Part shown: one piece after another, positions 1 through 9,120 of the stretch
Layout of the letters: each line of letters begins with the position of its first letter
Position numbering within the stretch: the stretch's first letter is position 1
Assembly (NCBI GenBank): GCA_903943625.1
Contig: CAJAPL010000056.1
Coordinates: 1-15,988, forward strand
Source: an uncultured bacterium
GTDB taxonomy: Bacteria; Patescibacteriota; Gracilibacteria; Absconditabacterales; Absconditicoccaceae
Direction: 5' to 3'
Length of the DNA: 15,988 bases
Notes under the pieces: model-generated
Told to the model about the DNA's origin: nothing
Databases searched by the model: none
The model's input: only the letters and a program-made list of their open reading frames with translations
Made by a program: the position numbers and the translations under genes

Positions 1-3000
1 ATACAAATTTGATGAGACGCAAGCGGTTATCTCAAAACCATATGAGAATATAACCCAGATGCTATGCTATTTTATGAAAAAGGTTTCTTTGCCAAAGCGA
101 TAGAATCAATCAATAATCTCAATAGCAGAATAGACAAAACAAAAGAAGAAAAATCAGATCCTCTTACTATATTGTATTCTGCTAGCTCGGATGTTAATAG
201 TTGTCGTTCTTGTCTCAATAAAATTCGTCCTGATAGCCCACTCCAAACTCAAGTTACTCAACTTACAGACACATTAACATCCAAAATGAAAATAATCGCT
301 GATGTTTTGAGTCAATATGGAAAAGCAAATGATATATATTCATATCAACCAGGATTATCTGAATTTAAAAAAACCCCAGCAAATTACATAAAAGACAAAA
401 TAAAAAATTCTAATCCTGACAGTGACCTCTATAAATATTTCTTACAAAAATATAGTTCCCAAATAGCCTGAGAATACATGAAATTTCAAAACACTCTAGA
501 AAAAGCAAATGAAGGTGAAAACGATATCCGTAAAGTTTCCAATCTTCTTAGTATCAAAAAACAATCTCGAGATTTTATAAACTGACAGATCCTCGATCTC
601 CAAGAACATAATCCTACAGATAAAAATATAAAAACTGCTGTAGATTTACTAGCATCACAAAAAGAAGCAGTTATTGATATTATAGTAACCGTGCTAATGG
701 ATATGAATAAACCATTAGAGAAATATACAACTGATGATATACAAGAAATTCTCCCTGAGATAGAACAGACTGAAGAGATTATAAGAAAAAACAAAACAGA
801 TGCAGAGACACAATATCCAGCTAGTATAGAAAAATTAAGCGGGCTTACTCAAGTTCGAGACAATATCAAAAAACAAAAATCTCAATTTAATAAGTTAGAT
901 TACAGAAGAAGTTGACTCGATACAAAGAAATCTAGATACGACGAAATTTTAGGAGAAGTATCTAAGATAGGGGATGATACAAATACTTCACAATGCCAGA
1001 TATGGAGCGCTACATTAAAAGAGTTCTTAAGAGATGCTAGTCAGCAAAAAGATTCACTGCAAGATGTCCTCAAAGAAATTACCAATACACACGTTAGATC
1101 CTCGATAGAAACATTAGAAAAAGAATGGGAGGCATACATAGAAACCTTTACAGAAAATATAAAAACACTAAACAAGTTCCTATCTTCTAGATATGCCGAT
1201 ACGACTGATAAAGATATAATTTTTAAGCCAAGCGAAACAATAGAGTTGAACGAAATTTTCGCTGATTTCCAATCTCAAAGTCAGCTTGTTGAGGAGGAAC
1301 TTAGAGCTCAAATCATTTCAAAGAAAAAACAAAATTCTCAGAAGCAAAGAGATATTTTACAGGGTAAAAAGACCAATAAAATCACTGATGCTTATAAAGA
1401 ATTAACTGTGTTATGCGCAGACATACCTGACATAAAGATTGACGATATAACACAGATTACGCCATCTACAACAGTACAGTCATTTGAGGCAATAATACAA
1501 AACATTCTGACTCAGTCACTTATAAAATTCGATACATTAAAAAGAAGTGACATAGAGGCCCTCATCAACCCATTTGTTGAACGACAAAAAGAACTCATCG
1601 AGCTAGAGATTAAAATACCTCAAGACGAATTAATCCGCCCAGAAGAAATCACACAAGATATGATTATCCAACATTATCTCAGCCCTTGAGACAATAAAGA
1701 TTGAATAATAGAAAATAGTATCCAAAAATGGACCGCCATCCAATCCAAAAGTATAGAAAGGCGAAGTAATTTTGGATTAGCAAATATTAGAAAATGGTTT
1801 GATTTAAAATTAAAAAATGAAGAATTAGACAAAAAGAGAGAAGAAAGCTATCCCAAATTTATTAACCCTTTTATACTAGAGGCTGCAAAAGGTTTAATGG
1901 ACGAGCAGCTAAATAAGAGATCCACCGAGAATGATGCTAAACTAAATAAGGACTTATCTGAAAAACGAATCAAAAATCGGAATATATTCATCAATAAGCT
2001 CAATACCAAATCATTGATTGATTATGATATATTCTTATTGAAAGATGATGCTAATCTATCAATGAGAAAATGACTTGCTGATGACGTGAAGCAAAAGATT
2101 GAAAAAGATCAGACTATAAATAGCACAGATCTACAAAATATCTTGGCTGCTCTTACTGAGTTGACAATAGATTATAGTAAAATCACAGAAATCCCAGCGG
2201 GAAACCCAATATCATTTAAAAAAATATTTGAATCTGATCACTCAGACACGGGCTTACTTAATATACTAGAACTTTACAAAAACGATATTCCCAAATCAAA
2301 ACAAAAAGAATTTCTTGAAACTCTCAAAATACTTCACAAACGAGAACAATCCTGATTTGATCTTAATTTCGTCAGAGGAGCAACCAACTGACATATACAG
2401 ACAGATGAACCACTTTTAAATTCAATCCCTTTCAAAAAACTTATAGAAAACATAGATATAAGCAACTCATTGGAAGTTAAACAATGGAAAATTGTTATCA
2501 TTGATAGATTAATGTCGTTTTTTGATAGACCGACAAATCCAAAGTTAATTAGAGAGAGATTATGAGAATATTTAGATACTATTATTTCTCTGCCTTCAGA
2601 TGCTTTTGCAAGCTGAGGGGGCAATATAAGAGAAATAGAAAAGTATAGAGAGTCCATGCCAAACTATAAAGAAATAATTAAGCCTATTAGAGATTTTAGA
2701 GCTACGGTTGCAAAACAACCAGAAAGGTCCCTTCAAAACAAAGTATCAGAATTAGCAAATAGTTCGCAGTTAAAAAATCTAGCTACTGATGATGGTATAT
2801 ATGAGGAAAATATAACAGAGCTAAGCAAAAGCAAAACTACATTCTTTAATATGTTAAATTCAGCCAAAGAAAAAAAAGATATCACAGCTGTGATGAAATT
2901 TCTTAAAGATAAATTTCCAAACGATGCATTGATAATCAAAAATTACGATAATTTGGCATCATTCGATAGTTATCTTCGGACATCCATTTCAGCTAGAAGA

Positions 3001-3453
3001 GATAATATTATAAAAACTCTTAACCCCGATATTATATTTGATCAGGCGCTGCAAGCAAAATCAGATGCAATCATTACTAATGAAAAAACAAGGTTTCAAT
3101 TGCTATCTAATGCAAAATTTAACATACAAAAAGATATAGAGGATCTCAATCTAACAATAACCAACATACTAAAATCACTGAAAGACTCGAAAATTGAGTG
3201 AACCTCACTCTTCCCAGAAAATTTAAATGATTATGTCAGTGACGTATTACAAAATGCTTTGACTCGAGATGCCTTTCAAGAAAAAATCCAGAGCCTAGTT
3301 GTTGAATATACCACACTCGTCGAAAAAATAAATAAAGAACTAATCGATCCCGCTATGGCAAAAGATTTAAATGAGACACTCAAAAATATAGAAGCATTTG
3401 AAGAAACAGTTAAAAAGCTCAATGACTCAACTCTAAATAGCTTCAAAGAATAA
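1..3453 (+). CDS. Large helical protein of unknown function (5' partial)
   Basis: One reading frame is open from the first base to a TAA at 3451-3453 (1150 codons) when UGA is read as glycine; the start lies upstream of the window. Under the standard code it breaks into at least six pieces in the same frame, so these are one gene. I do not recognise a family. The protein is rich in Lys, Glu, Asp, Asn, Gln, Ile and Leu and poor in Gly, Pro and Cys, with long predicted amphipathic helical stretches, such as around residues 230-310, 420-460, 1020-1060 and 1085-1148, so coiled coils or helical bundles are likely. No membrane segment, signal peptide, Walker motif or repeat unit is obvious in the visible part. 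A strong terminator follows 8 bases after the stop. It could be a giant structural, surface or filament protein, but nothing in the sequence decides this. The existence of the gene is secure; its function is unknown. Confidence 0.85.
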
Positions 3454-3460
3454 ACAATTT

Positions 3461-3497
3461 AAAAAAAATCCTGACGTTACAGTACGGGATTTTTTTT
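3461..3497. terminator. Bidirectional intrinsic terminator between convergent genes
   Basis: A run of eight A followed by TCC pairs with GGA followed by eight T, an 11-bp arm pair extended by a wobble pair and one more, with a loop of about 11 bases. The T run follows the stem on both strands. It lies 7 bases after the stop of the large helical gene (+) and 18 bases after the stop of recJ (-), so it can end both transcripts. Confidence 0.85.
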
Positions 3498-3515
3498 AAA
3501 TAAAATAATATTAGT

Positions 3516-5171
3516 TTACCTCCAATCTATTCCATCAATAAAAAATCATCAGTTATAGCTATCTTTTTTTACTTTACCTACTACGCTTATTTCTCTTGTT
3601 TCAAATTTATCGCTTTCGCTTCATTTACCTCGAAACATACTAGTTAGCTTTTTTCAATCTAGCTCTCAGTGTAATTTTAGATGAGCTCCTCAATTTTTTC
3701 AGACCTTTTCAATCTTATTTATTTTGAGATTATCTATTATAAATACCGGTTCTTTATTGCCTTCTCCAAATGGCGCTAATTTTTCTATATCACTTAGACT
3801 ATCATTATTCCATTCATGAGAATATATCTGTGTGTCTATTTTTAAAGATTTTTTGAGGTTATCTTCTGTTATATTTTTTTTACAGTAATCTATCATAAAC
3901 GCTTTAAACTCTTCTATCCTATCTAGTTTAACTGCCAATCATCAAGCCTGTTTGTGTCATCAGAAACGTATAAGCATTCCTTCTGCCTCTCATAGCATTT
4001 GTATAATATTAAAATATTCTGGCCCTCTCAGACTAGCTACCGCCATATCTCTTTCTGTATCTATCTTAAATACTACAGACGGCTTATTGTATCTTTCGGT
4101 CATTTTACCTGCGACTATTCATACTATTCATTCATGGAAGTCTTCATCCGCCGCAATCAAAATATTGTGACTATGGTCTATTATTTCATCGGCAATTTTA
4201 AAAGCTTTTTCTTGTAATTTTTTTCTTTCATTATTCACTATGTCTATTTTTTCTAGATGTTCAAATTGCTTTTCTCCGGTGTAAAGTAGCGCTCTCAGAC
4301 TATCGTATGGAGACTTTATCCTTCATCATGCGTTTATCCTAGGTCATATAACAAATCATATGTGGAATGTATCCACGTTATCTCTTAGATTTAGATAATC
4401 CAAGAACCCTCTTATAGATGTTGCTAATTTATGTCTTTGAGTGTTTATGAGTTCCAATCATCTTTTTACAATCACCCTGTTTTCATGCACAAGCGGTACA
4501 ATATCGGCAACAGTTCATATCGCCACTATAGGTAAAAAATAATTAAAAATCAGATTCCTTTCTTCATTATCAAAATTTGATCTAGCCGAGATTGCATTCA
4601 TTAACTTAAATGCAACTCCCACGCCAGCCAATCCTTTGAATTCATATTTACTAGATATCTGTGGGTTTACCACCGCAACTGCCTGTGGTATCTGATCATG
4701 TTCTTTATGGTGATCAGTTATAATTACGTCAATTCATTTTTCTTTAGCATACAAAATTTCATTTACACTGGCGATTCAATTATCCACAGTAATCATCAGA
4801 CTCACTCACTTACTCTTTATATCGTCGATATGATTATTTTTTAATCCATAACCATCTTTGATTCTATCAGGATATTGAATACTGATTTTTTTATAATTCA
4901 AAAATTTTGTAATAAATCTATAGAGCAATCGACTAGATGTCACTCCATCTACGTCATAATCTCAGAATATCATTATCTTTTCTCAGTCTTTTATCGCTCT
5001 TAATATCCTTTCAACCGCGATTTCCATATCGTTCAACAAAAAAGGATCTAGCCAATAATCGGCTAGTTTTGGGTTTAAAAAATTTTCCATATTATCCTGG
5101 ATTCCTCTTACTTTAAACAGTCTTGTAAGTAATGATTCGCTTGGATTCTCGTATTGAATATTAAAGTTCAT
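3516..5171 (-). CDS. recJ: Single-stranded-DNA-specific 5'-3' exonuclease RecJ
   Basis: 551 aa with UGA=Gly; stop TAA. RecJ degrades single-stranded DNA 5' to 3' in recombination and mismatch/base-excision repair, using two metal ions in the cytoplasm. The DHH-family motifs are intact: DYDVDG at residues 71-76 (metal-binding aspartates), TVDNG at 128-132, DHH at 153-155, then the DHHA1-type part with GPRINAGGR and GGHKQAGG (about 404-411), and a C-terminal OB-fold-like segment. Length is near that of compact bacterial RecJ (about 550-580). The ATG at 5171 gives the usual N-terminus; the leader is AU-rich with no Shine-Dalgarno sequence. All family-conserved arginines use AGA, AGG or CGT. The only two CGA codons (residues 81 and 514) are at variable positions where Trp fits as well as or better than Arg. 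A weak TATAAA lies upstream, but I could not assign a convincing -35 box. Confidence 0.95.
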
Positions 5172-5265
5172 ATAAGATATATTTGAGAAGATTTGAAACT
5201 TATTTACTATTTATATGGGAGTTTTAATCTTTTGATTTTGGATTACAAATATATTTTGGTCTTAA

Positions 5266-5306
5266 CAAAAAGTTAGTGCTGAATTTCAGCACTAACTCTT
5301 TTTTTA
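5266..5306 (-). terminator. Intrinsic terminator after the 154-aa gene
   Basis: A perfect 13-bp inverted repeat (arms 5271-5283 and 5285-5297) begins 27 bases after the stop of the minus-strand 154-aa gene and is followed by TTTTT on the minus strand. A longer T run follows it on the plus strand, so it could act both ways. It separates the 154-aa gene from recJ, which therefore probably has its own promoter in the roughly 100 AT-rich bases between. Confidence 0.85.
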
Positions 5307-5323
5307 AAAGTCAAAAAGAATAC

Positions 5324-5788
5324 TTATGAGTGTTCCTGAGCTAACTTTGCAAATTCAATCCTGATGAGAGACAGTTTGTGCACGACCTCTTCCACCTGTT
5401 GGGCCTTTATCATGATGCCCTCCCTGAAATAGAGCTCTCCTGCCTCGTTGAATTTTTTTGTCAAACAGCCAAATAACTCTGCGAATTCTTTGTAGGATAA
5501 TGTTTCCAACAGAGTCATCACAAACTTGCCCATTTTGCCTTTGATATAATCTGGAGTGCTAAGTTTGATCTTTTTTCCCCAGGCATCACCAGATCTTTTT
5601 GGCTCGCATTTTACGAGATTTTCCATGTGTTTGGATGCACATGCAAACTTATCTGGCAGCCCTTGTCTAACCATTTGGCGTTTGCACTCTTCCAAGAAAG
5701 TTATAAATTTGTTTCCTGGTAGATTAAACAATCCTGCGCCCAAGACGTTAATGTCAGTGGGAATGTCTGATTCAGATTTTTTCGTCAT
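5324..5788 (-). CDS. Hypothetical 154-aa protein, composition unlike neighbours
   Basis: Open from ATG to TAA with no in-frame UGA. I do not recognise the family. It is a soluble, mostly helical protein with four cysteines (in the contexts EECKR, ACAS, VKCEP and FGCL), no signal peptide and no membrane segment; the C-terminal 45 residues look like one or two long amphipathic helices. All 11 glycines are GGN, while the clearly native neighbours use UGA for half (clpP, 8 of 16) to three quarters (lysS, about 34 of 44) of theirs. It is also visibly more GC-rich than its surroundings and has no CGA or CGG. It has a promoter (5832-5859) and terminator of its own, so it is a single-gene unit. Recent acquisition from a standard-code donor is the simplest reading; strong expression-driven codon bias is an alternative. 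The start is supported by promoter spacing and an upstream in-frame TAA. Confidence 0.85.
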   Translation of the reverse strand: MTKKSESDIPTDINVLGAGLFNLPGNKFITFLEECKRQMVRQGLPDKFACASKHMENLVKCEPKRSGDAWGKKIKLSTPDYIKGKMGKFVMTLLETLSYKEFAELFGCLTKKFNEAGELYFREGIMIKAQQVEEVVHKLSLIRIEFAKLAQEHS

Positions 5789-5831
5789 AAGTTCGTTTTT
5801 TTTGTGATTAATTATTTTATTTTAGCGCAAA

Positions 5832-5859
5832 CTTATAACAATTATCCAATATAAGTCAA
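5832..5859 (-). promoter_or_regulatory. Sigma70-type promoter of the 154-aa gene
   Basis: On the minus strand TTGACT (5854-5859) and TATAAG (5832-5837) are separated by 16 bases. The -10 box lies about 43 bases before the ATG. It directly follows the terminator of the neighbouring unit. Confidence 0.6.
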
Positions 5860-5860
5860 A

Positions 5861-5886
5861 CAAAAGAAATCCCCAGGATGGGGATC
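5861..5886 (-). terminator. Intrinsic terminator of the two-gene small-protein unit
   Basis: ATCCCC (5869-5874) pairs with GGGGAT (5880-5885) around a 5-base loop; on the minus strand the stem is followed by TTCTTTTG. It is 28 bases after the stop of the Lys/Glu-rich gene. Confidence 0.7.
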
Positions 5887-5913
5887 TTAATACTAATGCA
5901 AAAAAAATATTTT

Positions 5914-6237
5914 TTACTTCACTCGATTCTTTAATTTTTCAAGTCATTCTTTTCCTGTATTAATTACTTTTTTACCGGTCTCCGATTCTGTTACTTTTTT
6001 GACTACTTTTTTACCTTCTTCTTTTATTTCTTCCCCTTTTTTAATTACTTTTTTTCAAGTTTCTGATTCTTTCGCATCTTTAACTATTTTATCTCACTTT
6101 TTCTTTATCTCTCCTGCTTTCTTTTTTCATTTTCTATAAATATCCAAAGCTGCTTGTTCTTCTTTTGTCAACTTCCCTTTATCCTGAAATCCTTCAAAAT
6201 CGTTTTTTAATTGATCAGCGGAATTGTTGTTTGTCAT
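5914..6237 (-). CDS. Small Lys/Glu-rich repeat-containing protein (107 aa)
   Basis: ATG to TAA with four in-frame UGA read as Gly, so the standard code hides it. The protein is extremely rich in Lys and Glu, without aromatic clusters, cysteine or membrane segments. The N-terminal third contains LTKEEQAALDIYRK. The C-terminal two thirds is a charged helix with the repeat ESETGKKVI at about residues 57-65 and 84-92 (27-residue period), the first Gly being UGA and the second GGT. Composition resembles LEA-like or basic DNA-associated small proteins, but I cannot assign a family. It lies 28 bases downstream of the 115-aa gene, in the same direction, and shares its promoter. The last CGA codon (LKN-CGA-VK) is uninformative. 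Confidence 0.8.
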
Positions 6238-6265
6238 TTTAATAAGTTTAAATGATAAATCTTTT

Positions 6266-6613
6266 TTAAATCTGATTTATAAGCTTATCAGCAGTTTGAT
6301 GTTCTGTTTCATCAATTTGTTGATGATCGTTAGCTATTTTTTGTATGTTAGCAAGTTTATCTGCTGATTGTTGGTCGCTAGCTTCTTGAGCAGCATCTAC
6401 GGCCTCTCACATTATGAGTTCATACGTATTACACAAAAATCCATCACTTACATCTTTGGATTGCATAATAAAATCCAGCATTCCTCAAGCAAAAGCAAAA
6501 TCATCCTTTATATATTCCAGGATGCTGATAATCTTTTTTTTTTTGGTCTCATGATCGAGCCTTTGGAAATCCGATTCTAAGTTTTGATATTCTGGATTGA
6601 TTATACCTGTCAT
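6266..6613 (-). CDS. Hypothetical 115-aa helical protein
   Basis: ATG to TAA with two in-frame UGA read as Gly. The family is unknown to me. It is acidic and helical, with a Gln/Asp/Ala-rich C-terminal half that repeats a theme: QQSADKLANIQ near residue 82 and QTADKLINQI at the C-terminus. No signal peptide or membrane segment. Codons for Lys 24-27 form a run of 11 A on the coding strand, a potential slippage site. A consensus promoter lies 36 bases upstream and the 107-aa gene follows 28 bases downstream, so the two are probably co-transcribed. Confidence 0.8.
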
Positions 6614-6648
6614 GTACAAACATCAATCGATAAAACTAATTACATAAA

Positions 6649-6677
6649 ATTATATTGTTTTTTCAAAAATTTGTCAA
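6649..6677 (-). promoter_or_regulatory. Perfect consensus sigma70 promoter of the two-gene unit
   Basis: On the minus strand TTGACA (6672-6677) and TATAAT (6649-6654) are separated by exactly 17 bases, a full match to the bacterial consensus, 35 bases before the ATG at 6613. Confidence 0.8.
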
Positions 6678-6700
6678 GTTTCGTGCCTCTCTCAAATTAT

Positions 6701-6727
6701 AAAAAAAATCCTCATCTCTGAGGACTA
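6701..6727 (-). terminator. Intrinsic terminator of clpP
   Basis: TCCTCA (6709-6714) pairs with TGAGGA (6719-6724) around TCTC; on the minus strand the stem runs directly into eight T. It is about 55 bases after the clpP stop. Confidence 0.85.
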
Positions 6728-6730
6728 TAT

Positions 6731-6780
6731 TTTCTTTATCAATGTTAATCAATGTTAATCTATGTTTATCAAAGTTTATC
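6731..6780. repeat. Degenerate 10-bp tandem repeat after clpP
   Basis: Four to five consecutive 10-base units ending in (T/A)ATC: AATGTTAATC twice exactly, then TATGTTTATC and AAAGTTTATC, with a diverged unit TTTCTTTATC in front. It fills the space between the clpP stop and its terminator. Only the exact duplicate is strong; the rest is AT-rich and degenerate. Confidence 0.6.
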
Positions 6781-7361
6781 TATTTTATTATCTTATCAAT
6801 AATCCCATATTCCAGAGCTTCTTCTGGAGATATCCATTTGTTCCTTTCCATATCTTGTGCAACTTTATCAAATTTCAAACCAGTGTGTTTTGCCATTATT
6901 TCTGTTAGCATCTTTTTCAATTTCATCATTTCTTCTGCTTCTATTTGGATATCAGTAGCTTGCCCAGTTATTCAACTTCCACCTATCAATGGCTGATGTA
7001 TCATTACTTTGCTATGTGGCAAAGAATACCTCTTCCCTTTAGTCCCTCAAACCAAAAATATAGATCACATAGAAGCTGATAGTCATACGCATATTGTACA
7101 AATATCGCATTTAATATATTGCATAGTATCATAAATAGCCATTCAGCTATATACTTCTCAACCAGGAGTGTTTATATACATTACAATATCTTTGTCGGGA
7201 TCTTTCTTTTCCAGAAACAAAAGCTGAGCTATAACTGTGTTGGCTACATGAGAGTCTATCGGTTCTCATATAAAAATTATTCTATCTTCAAGTAGTCTTG
7301 AATAAATATCGTAAACTCTTTCTCATTGTTTAGTTTTCTCGATTACGCTTGGGATCAACAT
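6780..7361 (-). CDS. clpP: ATP-dependent Clp protease proteolytic subunit
   Basis: 193 aa, the normal length without a long propeptide; stop TAG. ClpP is the tetradecameric serine peptidase that degrades proteins unfolded by ClpX or ClpA-type ATPases in the cytoplasm. The catalytic triad is present: Ser97 in SASMGS, His122 in MIHQP and Asp170 in AQDMERN. INTPGGEVYSGMAIYD (about 63-78) and the C-terminal [13 protein letters not shown] are typical. Eight of 16 glycines are UGA, including those next to the active-site serine, so the enzyme exists only under UGA=Gly. TGG in NKWISPEEA falls where this family has an aromatic residue, showing that TGG remains Trp. A promoter with a 16-base spacer lies upstream. 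No ClpX/ClpA gene is adjacent. Confidence 0.97.
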
Positions 7362-7400
7362 TATAAAAATAATTTAATAACTAAAAACTGATAATAACTG

Positions 7401-7428
7401 ATTATAGTCTTTCATATGTATATTTCAA
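7401..7428 (-). promoter_or_regulatory. Sigma70-type promoter of clpP
   Basis: On the minus strand TTGAAA (7423-7428) and TATAAT (7401-7406) with a 16-base spacer, about 40 bases before the clpP ATG. It lies in the 255-base divergent region 7362-7616, the longest gene-free stretch of the window. Confidence 0.65.
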
Positions 7429-7549
7429 ACTTCAAAGCATCATAATTTGCTGATTTCCCTTTACATTTTTAACTAAATTATCCTAATCTTGTAATTTTTT
7501 GGCTTCTTTAGAATACTCGAATCGTTTAGAGCATCAATGTCTTTTTTAC

Positions 7550-7577
7550 TTGAAATATTATCTACAAAAAATATAAA
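7550..7577 (+). promoter_or_regulatory. Probable promoter of the 7617-13864 gene run
   Basis: TTGAAA (7550-7555) and TATAAA (7572-7577) with a 16-base spacer, about 39 bases before the ATG at 7617. This is the only acceptable pair in front of the four-gene run. The better -35 word TTGACA at 7591 has no correctly spaced -10. Confidence 0.45.
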
Positions 7578-7616
7578 AACTAACAAGTCTTTGACATTTA
7601 TTTATTACAATCCAAT

Positions 7617-9095
7617 ATGAAAAAAATAAAGATTTTGCCGCTGATTTTGTTTGTATCTTTGGCCTTTATATCTATTGTTTGGGCTACTACACCGAGTACA
7701 GCTACTTCGCTTTATGATTTATTGGGTTCTCAAAAGACGTCTGTGATGGGATATTTTACACAAACAAGCAACAACGTTTATGATAAATATGATAAATTAT
7801 GAAAGCCAATTGTCCAGACTGTCGTTTACAAGAGTTTAGTATGCCTATGAGCTATCACAAATCCATTCAACGTTAGTGTCCTAGATACAGCAAGAGACAG
7901 TCTTAGAAAAAATATTTTGGAAGAATACATATCTTTGGACGGTAAAATAAAGAGATACGATCTGTGACTAATATCCGATTACACATGATTAAGATCAGAG
8001 ATCCTCGCATTTAGTGGTAAATATTACCCATTGATAGGTCAGTTTCAGACTAGCCAATTGCTTGCTATCTCATGACTAATCCAAAGTGTGAAAGATTATA
8101 CAAATCAAAATACGCAACTTATAAATACTCTCAGCAACAATATTACCAAGATAGAAAACGTAAATAATTGATACGAGGCTTTAATACAAAAAATAAGCAT
8201 CCTTCAAAATTGATCGTCTTCATGACAGTCAGATTTTATAAAAAGCTTAAATAATTCAAAAAACATTAGTCTTAATATTCTTAGTTCCAACCTACAGACT
8301 CAGCAAGATAAAATCCTTAAAAGATACAAAAAACTAACATGATTAGACTTGCTTCTATCTGACTATAAACAAAATATCCTCAATACTTTACTTCTAGATA
8401 CAGACTCTAAAATTAACAGTCTATTTTCTTGATATTATGATTACACAAAATTTGCTCAGATCCAAACTGACGTCCTAAACTTTAAAAAAGATTTTTATTC
8501 TTGAACCAATCTTGTCTGCTCAAATATTCTTTCAAAATACAATACAGCCACAGAAAGAAATTTACTTAATGCTCAATCCAAAATTGATTCTTTGCTCAGT
8601 TGAATAAATAATTCAATATTTTCTATTTCAAGCTGAGGTATGTCAGATGCATTTAAACAATCTGCATTACAAAGTATCAAAAGTTTCTACTCCAAAAGAT
8701 TAAACTCTGATCTCCAATTATTCAGGACATTTACATATCAAAAAATAGATTCACTATTTAACAGTCTATTGAATATGCCCGTAAACAACATCATTACATG
8801 ACAAACACCACCTGCTTCTACAATAAACTTAATACTACCACAGTGATTCTCATTTACAAAAGCTTTTACTCTCAACGAAAAATCAGACTCCGTAAAGATA
8901 TTACAGCAAATACTTACACAACTTTGATTGTATTCATGATCAATAAATTGAATATACGATTCTATTACCAAAAATGCGACATACTTATTGCAACTCAAAA
9001 ATTGACTACTTGTTTGATATGAAAATAAGCCAGCCACACGATGATGGATATGACCAGCTACAAAAAATTTACTAAATAAACTTATTGGTAAGTAG
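7617..9095 (+). CDS. Secreted protein with C-terminal peptidoglycan-binding domain
   Basis: 492 aa with UGA=Gly; stop TAG. Residues 1-23 form a Sec signal peptide: MKKIK, a hydrophobic core, then VWA before TTPS, a good signal peptidase I site. Residues 25-400 are helical and rich in Ser, Asn, Gln and Leu, with recurring N/S-rich coiled segments, probably an extended extracellular domain. The last 85 residues match a PG_binding_1-type domain: SDSVKILQQILTQLGLYSG, then NGIYDSITKNA, then GWIGPATKNLLNKL. The predicted site is the cell envelope, bound non-covalently to peptidoglycan. I see no catalytic domain, so the role beyond wall binding is open. It is first in a run with a pilin-like gene 25 bases downstream, which suggests a shared surface function. 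The single CGA (residue 475, PAT-CGA-GWIG) is compatible with Trp. Confidence 0.85.
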
Positions 9096-9120
9096 AAAGT
9101 TTTAATGTTTTACCCCCTCA

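Noticed and set aside
1..3453. Six separate short genes (from 64, 691, 1246, 2086, 2656 and 3259)
   Set aside because: All are in one frame, separated only by UGA codons; with UGA=Gly they form one continuous gene.
3952..4217. Plus-strand frames within recJ
   Set aside because: They are antisense to the conserved RecJ C-terminal half and show no independent coding signs.
7473..7595. Minus-strand open frame ending at TAG 7473, with a RelE-like looking tail
   Set aside because: No ATG start, only about 40 codons, and it overlaps the plus-strand promoter region; similarity is too vague to call even a remnant.
7591..7611. Promoter TTGACA ... TACAAT in front of 7617
   Set aside because: The spacer is only 9 bases and the -10 box would lie 5 bases from the ATG; the pair at 7550-7577 is better.
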